From the NCBI GenBank assembly GCA_018400335.1, contig JAGYMT010000169.1, positions 1 to 5,152 on the forward strand: a stretch of 5,152 bases of DNA, given 5' to 3'. The position numbers were made by a program, and so were the translations under genes. Within the stretch, counting starts at the first letter, position 1; every line of letters starts with the position of its first letter. The notes beneath the pieces were generated by a model, which was given only the letters and a program-made list of their open reading frames with translations, was not told the DNA's origin and searched no databases. This stretch comes from Kiritimatiellia bacterium (GTDB lineage Bacteria > Verrucomicrobiota > Kiritimatiellia > JAAZAB01). This document shows, one piece after another, positions 1-5,152 of this stretch.

Positions 1-3
1 TAG

Positions 4-570
4 CTTCTATTAAGGCCGCTGCTGATTTCGAGCGAGTGTGACCTGGGAATCGAGAACCGATATCAGCATCCTGAAAATGTCGGCGCCGACCGTCTGGCCA
101 ACGCCTGCGCCGCGTCCTTCCTGCGCGGGACACCGGCCGTAGTCGTTGATTTCGGAACGGCCACTACTTTTGACGTGATTTCCGCGGAAAATAAATATAT
201 TGGCGGCGTAATCGCCCCGGGCCTGCCGTTGATGACCGATTACTTTGCGGAACGCACGGCGCTGTTACCGCGCCTGCCGTGGACAGGGCGAGGGATGAGC
301 TTTCATCCGGTGTCGCGCGCCAGACGAGGTCGCGCCGTGGGGAGCAACACGGTTGAGGCCATGCAGATCGGAGCGGAAACAGGCTATATCGGAATGGTCC
401 GTGAGATACTCGCGCATTTGCGCCGCGAGGTGAAAGGCGGGGAGATCAAGCTCTGCGCGACGGGCGGCTACGCCAGGTGGCTGCTTGCTGGATCGGATCT
501 CGACATACCGGTTGACCCGGATCTGACACTGCGCGGCCTGGTCCGCATTTACGGGCTAAATCGTTCCTGA
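4..570 (+). CDS. coaX: Type III pantothenate kinase, 3' part only
   Basis: CoaX phosphorylates pantothenate with ATP, the first step of coenzyme A synthesis, in the cytoplasm. Seen here are 188 codons and the stop. The family landmarks occur in order: NRYQHPENVGADR (the Asp of GADR at nt 88-90 is the catalytic base in the family), VVVDFGTATTFD (nt 139-174), GGVIAPGL, the VGSNTVEAM stretch (nt 337-363), CATGGYA (nt 454-474) and a C-terminal DPDLTLRGL. CoaX is usually about 250-260 residues, so the N-terminal third with the first phosphate-binding motif (DxGNT) lies outside the window. No credible internal start exists: GTG at 175 would cut off the catalytic GADR. Two oddities: the in-frame triplet at 1-3 is TAG, and the segment between LPR and GSNT (nt 274-339, 22 codons) is about 12 residues longer than usual. 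manC follows after 17 bases, suggesting cotranscription. The identity is firm; whether the gene is intact upstream cannot be seen. Confidence 0.9.
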   Translation, partial: LLLRPLLISSECDLGIENRYQHPENVGADRLANACAASFLRGTPAVVVDFGTATTFDVISAENKYIGGVIAPGLPLMTDYFAERTALLPRLPWTGRGMSFHPVSRARRGRAVGSNTVEAMQIGAETGYIGMVREILAHLRREVKGGEIKLCATGGYARWLLAGSDLDIPVDPDLTLRGLVRIYGLNRS

Positions 571-577
571 TCATTAT

Positions 578-583
578 GGAGAG
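578..583 (+). promoter_or_regulatory. Ribosome binding site that decides the manC start
   Basis: GGAGAG ends 4 bases before the ATG at 588. It overlaps an upstream in-frame ATG at 576, so that ATG cannot use it and has no Shine-Dalgarno sequence of its own. This favours 588 as the real start. Confidence 0.6.
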
Positions 584-587
584 AATC

Positions 588-1670
588 ATGCAAAGCAATG
601 CCTACGCAATTATACTGGCGGGCGGTAAGGGCGAGAGATTCTGGCCCATGAGCACCGCGGCTCGCCCGAAGCAGCTCCTTTCAATTGTGGGAGGAGAACC
701 GCTTGTGGCTACAGCGGTAAGGCGGTTAAATGCTTTGATTCCCGCCGATCGTGTTTTTGTGATCACTCGCAATGAAATCGTCGGCGCCGTGCGGGCGGCC
801 GTTCCCGGTCTGCCCGCGGAAAACGTCATAGGAGAACCCATCGGCAGGGATACCGCGGCCGCCATCACGCTTGGCGCCGCTTTGGTCAAGGCGCGGGATC
901 CCGACGCCTCCTTCTGCGTCCTCACTGCCGATCACGTCATCGGTGACGCCGGGCTGTTCAACCGCACTCTCGGCGAAAGCTTCGCCGTTGCCGCCTCCGG
1001 GTTCCTCGTTACGATCGGAATGAAACCCTCCTGCGCGAGCACGGGCTTCGGATATATCGAGGCAGGCTCTTCGCTTGCGCAGCCGGGCGAAACGGAATTC
1101 TTCAAGGTTAAGCGGTTCGTAGAAAAACCTGACTCGAAGACCGCCGAGCGCTACGTGAAATCAGGCTCCTTCTACTGGAACTCCGGCATGTTCATATGGT
1201 CCGTCAAGACCTACGAGGCTGCGCTGGCGGCTCACTGTCCCGCGTTGCTGGACATGATGAAAGAGATCGAGCCGGCGGCGCTCGGGCCGGGCATGGCCGG
1301 GGCGATGGCATCCGTCTACGCCGGGCTCGAGAAGATCTCGATAGACTATGCGCTCATGGAAAAGGCCGACAACATCGTGATGGCGAAGGGCGTCTTCGAG
1401 TGGGACGACGTCGGCTCATGGACCGCGCTTGAAAACCATATCGAGAAAGACTCCGCCGGCAACGCGGTGCTGGGCCAGGTCGAGTCCGTTGATTCTTCAG
1501 GCAACGTCGTTGTCGCCGACCAGGGACTGGTTGCGCTCTGCGGCGTGAAGGACATGGTCGTCGTGCGGACGGGCAACGCAACCCTCGTTTGCCCCAAGGA
1601 CCGGGCGCAGGACGTCAAGCGCATCGTCGAACTCATCAAGACGGATGAGCGGTACAGGGAGCTGTTGTGA
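588..1670 (+). CDS. manC: Mannose-1-phosphate guanylyltransferase (GDP-mannose pyrophosphorylase)
   Basis: The enzyme joins mannose-1-phosphate and GTP to give GDP-mannose, the mannosyl (and, after conversion, fucosyl or rhamnosyl) donor for surface glycans. Starting at 588 the protein has 360 residues, the size of the single-domain form without the C-terminal phosphomannose isomerase domain of long ManC/AlgA proteins. Visible motifs are the nucleotide-binding signature LAGGKGERFWPMS (residues 10-22), RPKQLL (26-31), EPIGRDTAAAI (83-93), the metal-site-like TADH (113-116), TGFGYIE (152-158), the mannose-1-phosphate-type FVEKP (177-181), WNSGMFIW (197-204), SIDYALMEK (251-259) and WDDVGSW (272-278). 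FWPxS and FVEKP point to mannose-1-phosphate rather than glucose-1-phosphate as substrate. The start at 588 is preferred over the in-frame ATG at 576 because of the GGAGAG just upstream. It sits 17 bases after coaX, and its TGA overlaps the ruvX start. No glycan genes lie beside it, so the polymer it serves is unknown. Confidence 0.95.
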   Translation: MQSNAYAIILAGGKGERFWPMSTAARPKQLLSIVGGEPLVATAVRRLNALIPADRVFVITRNEIVGAVRAAVPGLPAENVIGEPIGRDTAAAITLGAALVKARDPDASFCVLTADHVIGDAGLFNRTLGESFAVAASGFLVTIGMKPSCASTGFGYIEAGSSLAQPGETEFFKVKRFVEKPDSKTAERYVKSGSFYWNSGMFIWSVKTYEAALAAHCPALLDMMKEIEPAALGPGMAGAMASVYAGLEKISIDYALMEKADNIVMAKGVFEWDDVGSWTALENHIEKDSAGNAVLGQVESVDSSGNVVVADQGLVALCGVKDMVVVRTGNATLVCPKDRAQDVKRIVELIKTDERYRELL

Positions 1671-2080
1671 AGCGGATCATAGCATTGGATCACGGCGAGC
1701 GGAGGATAGGCGTGGCGGTCAGCGACGAGGCCGGCATCATCGCCATGCCCCTTTGCGTGATCGAAGTGAAGAACGTCCGCCAGGTCATGACCGAGCTACA
1801 GCGGATCTGCGCCGAGAAGGACGCGGGCGTGATCGTCGTCGGCATGCCGCTCAACATGAACGGATCGGCAGGACCGCGGGCGGAGAAGACGGACGGGTTC
1901 GTGAAAACTCTTCAGGAAAACCTGCACATCCCGGTTGAAACATGGGACGAACGACTCAGCTCCAAGGCCGCCGAGCGGATGCTCATTGATTGCGACGTCA
2001 GCCGCGGCAGGCGGAAGCAGGTGATTGACAAGCTTGCGGCGCAGGTGATCCTCCAGAGTTACCTGGATTCAAATGAGTGA
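1667..2080 (+). CDS. ruvX: YqgF/RuvX family RNase H-fold nuclease (putative Holliday junction resolvase / pre-16S rRNA nuclease)
   Basis: Members of this family have an RNase H fold; in different bacteria they act in 16S rRNA 5'-end maturation or Holliday-junction resolution. The protein has 137 residues, the usual length. Conserved parts are IALDHGERRIGVAVSD (residues 5-20, catalytic Asp8), VVGMPLNMNGSAGPR (57-71), WDERLSS (93-99, with Asp94 and Glu95) and DKLAAQVILQSYL (121-133, catalytic Asp121). All expected acidic residues are present. His9 stands where Tyr is common (LDYG). The start is GTG at 1667, sharing GTGA with the manC stop; AGGGAG at 1656-1661 lies 5 bases upstream, inside the manC end, which fits translational coupling. 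A 174-base leader to eno follows, so ruvX is probably the last gene of the coaX-manC-ruvX unit. The family call is firm; which of the two roles applies is not decided by the sequence. Confidence 0.93.
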   Translation: MKRIIALDHGERRIGVAVSDEAGIIAMPLCVIEVKNVRQVMTELQRICAEKDAGVIVVGMPLNMNGSAGPRAEKTDGFVKTLQENLHIPVETWDERLSSKAAERMLIDCDVSRGRRKQVIDKLAAQVILQSYLDSNE

Positions 2081-2123
2081 AAAACGCTCGGGTGAGTCTT
2101 TGGCGCATTGCCTTTTTCGAGCG

Positions 2124-2140
2124 ATCGGGCAAGTCCCGAT
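2124..2140 (+). other. Small perfect hairpin after ruvX
   Basis: ATCGGG and CCCGAT form a perfect 6-base stem around a 5-base loop, 44 bases after the ruvX stop. No T run follows, so it is not a standard intrinsic terminator. It might stabilise the 3' end of the upstream mRNA, or be chance. Confidence 0.3.
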
Positions 2141-2155
2141 GTTCAGTGAGTGTGA

Positions 2156-3529
<1,374 letters not shown>

Positions 3530-3543
3530 CCCGCAAAAGCGGG
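3530..3543 (+). other. Hairpin between eno and the ftsB-like gene
   Basis: CCCGC-AAAA-GCGGG forms a perfect 5-base stem with a 4-base loop immediately after the eno stop codon. No T run follows, so it is unlikely to terminate by itself. It may set the eno 3' end or affect access to the downstream start, which has only a poor ribosome binding site. Confidence 0.4.
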
Positions 3544-3557
3544 GCGTGCGGCCACTC

Positions 3558-3869
3558 ATGAATGTCTGGCTTGTAACATACCGTGTTTCATGTCTGGTTC
3601 TGGCGGCAGCGGTTGTTGCGGGAATCGTGGAGATCTTTCTCCCCAAGATCCGCGAGAACGAGGCTAAGCAGAAGCGCGCGGCGATGATCGAGGCGGAAAA
3701 CCGCCAGAAGGAAGATAGCACTCGAAAGCTGCGAGACCAGCAGGAGCGGTTCGACACCGATCCGGCTTACGTTGAGCGCGTCGCCCGCGACACGCTGGGC
3801 AAGGTCAAACCGGACGAAGTTATCTTTCGTTTCACAGACCCGGAGACAAACGCCCCCGCTGCTCCGTGA
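3558..3869 (+). CDS. ftsB: Septum formation initiator family protein (DivIC/FtsB-like)
   Basis: DivIC/FtsB proteins are small single-pass inner-membrane proteins that join FtsL and FtsQ/DivIB in the division-site complex. From the ATG at 3558 the protein has 103 residues, the usual size. It has a short cytoplasmic N-terminus, a hydrophobic segment (about residues 10-28), a charged stretch rich in Glu, Lys, Arg and Gln consistent with a periplasmic coiled coil (about 30-65), then the family block FDTDPAYVERVARDTLGKVK (65-84) followed by PDEVIFRF. This C-terminal block and the position after eno support the call. A GTG at 3546 would add four residues but lies against the hairpin after eno; neither start has a good Shine-Dalgarno sequence, so coupling to eno translation is possible. 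Its stop is 3 bases from the convergent cysE stop. FtsB and DivIC cannot be told apart here; the symbol is by context. Confidence 0.85.
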   Translation: MNVWLVTYRVSCLVLAAAVVAGIVEIFLPKIRENEAKQKRAAMIEAENRQKEDSTRKLRDQQERFDTDPAYVERVARDTLGKVKPDEVIFRFTDPETNAPAAP

Positions 3870-3872
3870 TAA

Positions 3873-4784
3873 TCAGCTCCTGATCGTGGGCTTTGTCTGC
3901 ACGTTCAACACCTTGCTGTTGGACGGAACGGAGTGCGTGAGCCACACGTTTCCGCCGATGGTCGAGCCGGCGCCTATTGTGATATCGCCCAGAATGGTAG
4001 CCCCCGCGTAGATGGTGACTTTGTCGCAGACGTTCGGATGCCGCTTGACGCCCTTGATCGGATTTCCGTCCTTGTCCTTCGGAAAACTCAGAGCGCCGAG
4101 CGTGACACCCTGGTATATCTTCACGTTGTCGCCGATCACAGAAGTCTCGCCTATCACCACACCGGTCCCGTGATCAATGAAGAAGCGCTGTCCGATCTTC
4201 GCGCCGGGATGTATATCTATGCCCGTGCGCGAATGCGCCAACTCAGACATAGTTCGCGGAATGAGCGGAACATTATTCTCGTAGAGAAGATGCGCTATAC
4301 GGTGGGTGGAGATGGCCGGGATCGCCGGGTAACTCATAACAACTTCCATTGTTGATTTTGCCGCGGGATCTCCTTCAAAAGCCGCCTGTATATCGTCCTG
4401 CAGCATTTGCTGAAGCGCCGGAAGAGACTCCACGAGGCGCCGCACGACATCATCAGCCTTGTCGCTGTAGTCGGAGCAGTCCTCGCACTTATCAAGCTCA
4501 CATTGATATTCGAAAGCTGTTTCAACATGGGATCGCAAATCACGAATGGCGGATTCGAGTTGCGAGGCAATGTCAGAGTTGTGCGAACCTTTTTGAACAG
4601 GTCCGTATCCGTGACAGCCCGGAAAGAGAACCGCTATTAAGGAGTCCAGAACATTATGAACCTCTTTTCGCCAAGGCAGGTTATATTCCCCATGGCACGA
4701 TTTTCTTCGCAATACGCAGCGGTTGCAGGTTTCCAGCTTCGCCGCCACGGCAGCCGTATTTTGCCTGATCCAGTCTTCTTTCAT
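3873..4784 (-). CDS. cysE: Serine O-acetyltransferase, EpsC/CysE type, with Cys-rich N-terminal region
   Basis: The enzyme transfers acetyl from acetyl-CoA to serine, giving O-acetylserine for cysteine synthesis. The protein has 303 residues. An alpha-helical N-terminal region (to about 145) includes LPALQQMLQDDIQAAFEGDP (121-140). Then come SYPAIPAISTHRIAHLLY (151-168), the join PRTMSELAHSRTGIDIHPGA (176-195), and the left-handed beta-helix of hexapeptide repeats (about 187-285). Catalytic His205 lies in FIDHGTGVVIGE and the second conserved His249 in KRHPNV. The insert GALSFPKDKDGNPIKG (230-245) marks the EpsC subtype. The tail ends ...PTIRS, without the terminal Ile that binds CysK in enteric CysE. 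Seven cysteines lie in the first 103 residues (20, 23, 30, 57, 95, 100, 103), including CNRC and CEDC. The start at 4784 is set by GGAGG at 4791-4795, 6 bases upstream. A promoter and operator-like palindrome lie just upstream. Confidence 0.95.
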   Translation of the reverse strand: MKEDWIRQNTAAVAAKLETCNRCVLRRKSCHGEYNLPWRKEVHNVLDSLIAVLFPGCHGYGPVQKGSHNSDIASQLESAIRDLRSHVETAFEYQCELDKCEDCSDYSDKADDVVRRLVESLPALQQMLQDDIQAAFEGDPAAKSTMEVVMSYPAIPAISTHRIAHLLYENNVPLIPRTMSELAHSRTGIDIHPGAKIGQRFFIDHGTGVVIGETSVIGDNVKIYQGVTLGALSFPKDKDGNPIKGVKRHPNVCDKVTIYAGATILGDITIGAGSTIGGNVWLTHSVPSNSKVLNVQTKPTIRS

Positions 4785-4796
4785 TCATCACCTCCG

Positions 4797-4952
4797 TTAT
4801 TGCGTCATCACTTGACGCAATTGAAATATAGCAGTCCCCTCAACTCTCGCAACGGAAATCTGGAGCTCGTTCAAATTTAACGCATAAAGGCAACACTTTA
4901 TTTGCTCAAGAAATGTGTTACCTTGAAATGAACAATGTTGCAATCTGCCCAT
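4797..4952 (-). CDS. Possible small ORF upstream of cysE, 51 residues, unrecognised
   Basis: An ATG at 4952 opens 51 codons ending in TAA, 12 bases before the cysE start. AAGGAG precedes the ATG by only 3 bases, which is close, and belongs to the 30-base repeat copy at 4953-4982. I recognise no family. The peptide has Cys at 7 and a Cys-Cys pair at 20-21, with no signal peptide or clear membrane segment. Its last codons run through the inverted repeat. Two readings compete: a cysteine-sensing leader peptide or small cotranscribed gene, or a chance ORF in an AT-richer promoter region. The good promoter match inside it favours chance. Confidence 0.2.
   Translation of the reverse strand: MGRLQHCSFQGNTFLEQIKCCLYALNLNELQISVARVEGTAIFQLRQVMTQ
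4799..4821 (-). promoter_or_regulatory. Perfect inverted repeat over the predicted cysE transcription start: candidate operator
   Basis: ATTGCGTCA and TGACGCAAT are exact inverted copies, 9 bases each, around a 5-base centre. The repeat lies 3 to 4 bases downstream of the predicted -10 box and 3 bases before the GGAGG of cysE, thus over the expected +1 region, a usual place for a repressor site. As RNA it would form a 9-pair hairpin with a 5-base loop just before the ribosome binding site, so translational control is the alternative. I do not recognise the motif as the site of a named regulator; no regulator gene lies in the window. Confidence 0.5.
4825..4852 (-). promoter_or_regulatory. Predicted sigma-70-type promoter of cysE
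   Basis: Read on the minus strand, TTGCGA (4852-4847, 4 of 6 consensus matches) and TATATT (4830-4825, 5 of 6) are separated by 16 bases. Transcription would begin near 4816-4819, inside the inverted repeat, giving a leader of about 33 bases to the ATG at 4784. The spacing and the palindrome position support it, but it lies inside a possible 51-codon ORF; if that ORF is real, the promoter must be farther upstream. Confidence 0.45.
4884..4926 (-). other. Overlapping, mutually exclusive inverted repeats upstream of cysE
   Basis: ATAAAG (4884-4889) can pair with CTTTAT (4896-4901). GGCAACAC (4889-4896) can pair, with one mismatch, with GTGTTACC (4915-4922), and TCAAG (4906-4910) with CTTGA (4922-4926). 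These pairings compete for the same bases. They could be an RNA switch if transcription starts farther upstream, or protein sites, or chance in AT-rich DNA. Confidence 0.2.
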
Positions 4953-4982
4953 TAGCTCCTTATTCGCGAAATGTTTGACTAA
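4953..4982. repeat. 30-base direct repeat, copy 1
   Basis: This stretch, beginning TAGCTCCTTATT and ending GTTTGACTAA, recurs exactly at 5123-5152. It contains the 8-base palindrome TTCGCGAA (4963-4970). On the minus strand it carries AAGGAG, just before the ATG of the possible small ORF. The flanking bases differ from copy 2 on the left (T against C). Confidence 0.95.
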
Positions 4983-5034
4983 ACGACTTCAACAATTTTA
5001 AGCAACATAATGTTAAGACGTTCATTGCCAACGT

Positions 5035-5104
5035 GTTCAGTGTTCAGGGGTTCAGTGTTCAGGAGTTTTTCCGGACTGAACACTGAACATCTGAACCACT
5101 GAAC
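5035..5104. repeat. Long hairpin built from four GTTCAG and four CTGAAC units
   Basis: GTTCAG occurs at 5035, 5042, 5050 and 5057; its reverse complement CTGAAC at 5076, 5083, 5091 and 5099. Each left unit can pair with its opposite right unit. The inner 13 bases pair perfectly, then come a 2-base internal mismatch, six pairs, a small bulge and six more pairs, around a loop of 13 bases that contains TTTTT. No T run follows directly on either strand, so a standard terminator is unlikely. It looks like a dispersed REP-like palindrome or a short-unit repeat folded back. Bidirectional termination or RNA stabilisation is possible. Confidence 0.85.
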
Positions 5105-5122
5105 TCTTTCAACGAAGCTGGC

Positions 5123-5152
5123 TAGCTCCTTATTCGCGAAATGTTTGACTAA
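5123..5152. repeat. 30-base direct repeat, copy 2, reaching the window end
   Basis: An exact copy of 4953-4982, offset by 170 bases. It ends at the last base of the window, so the true repeat may be longer. Together the copies bracket 140 bases holding the GTTCAG/CTGAAC hairpin. This may be a tandem duplication, a flanked mobile palindrome, or an assembly effect at a contig end. Confidence 0.95.

Noticed and set aside
1..15. Resemblance of the window start (TAGCTTCTATT) to the repeat start (TAGCTCCTTATT)
   Set aside because: The likeness covers about 11 bases and needs a gap; the following bases differ and continue as coaX, so chance is the simplest reading.
3933..4768. Plus-strand ORFs of 77-140 codons across cysE
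   Set aside because: They are antisense to a clear EpsC/CysE gene and show no motifs.
4983..5060. Integron attC site, because of several AAC and GTT triplets in an AT-rich stretch
   Set aside because: No paired RYYYAAC and GTRRRY-type boxes in the proper inverted arrangement, and no integrase or cassette array.
5066..5110. Intrinsic terminator at the long hairpin
   Set aside because: The T5 run lies in the loop, and neither strand has a T run directly after the stem (only TCTTTC on the plus strand).
4953..5152. CRISPR array
   Set aside because: There are only two copies with a 140-base gap, no regular spacers, and the interior is itself a hairpin; no cas gene is nearby.

Overview
The window carries six protein genes of a GC-rich, didermal-looking bacterium, followed by an AT-richer, repeat-bearing end without a recognised gene. 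On the plus strand, in order, lie the 3' part of a type III pantothenate kinase (coaX), a mannose-1-phosphate guanylyltransferase (manC), the YqgF/RuvX-family resolvase or rRNA-processing nuclease (ruvX), enolase (eno) and a small DivIC/FtsB-type septum protein. A serine O-acetyltransferase of the EpsC/CysE type faces them on the minus strand, with only 3 bases between the two stop codons.

Organism: no rRNA or other decisive marker is present. The enolase carries the variant HSDAPID in its substrate loop, which I associate with Bacteroidota- and PVC-like enolases, but the gene order and GC richness do not resemble Bacteroidota. An uncultivated diderm lineage (PVC or a neighbouring candidate phylum) is the best guess, with low confidence. 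The window starts inside coaX and ends exactly at the end of a repeat copy, so it may be a whole metagenomic contig.

Layout: coaX, manC and ruvX are tightly packed (17-base gap, then a 4-base GTGA overlap) and are probably one transcript. A 174-base leader with hairpins separates ruvX from eno, so eno probably has its own promoter. The ftsB-like gene follows eno after a small hairpin. The products are housekeeping enzymes (CoA synthesis, GDP-mannose for surface glycans, glycolysis, nucleic-acid maintenance, division, cysteine synthesis) with no shared pathway visible.

The most interesting part is the right-hand end. The cysE start has a strong ribosome binding site, a plausible sigma-70-type promoter, and a perfect 9-base inverted repeat over the predicted transcription start, which looks like an operator. 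Overlapping this is a possible 51-codon ORF with a Cys-Cys pair. Further right, two exact copies of a 30-base sequence, 170 bases apart, bracket a long hairpin made of four GTTCAG units facing four CTGAAC units. No defence system, CRISPR array, transposase or tRNA/rRNA gene was seen.
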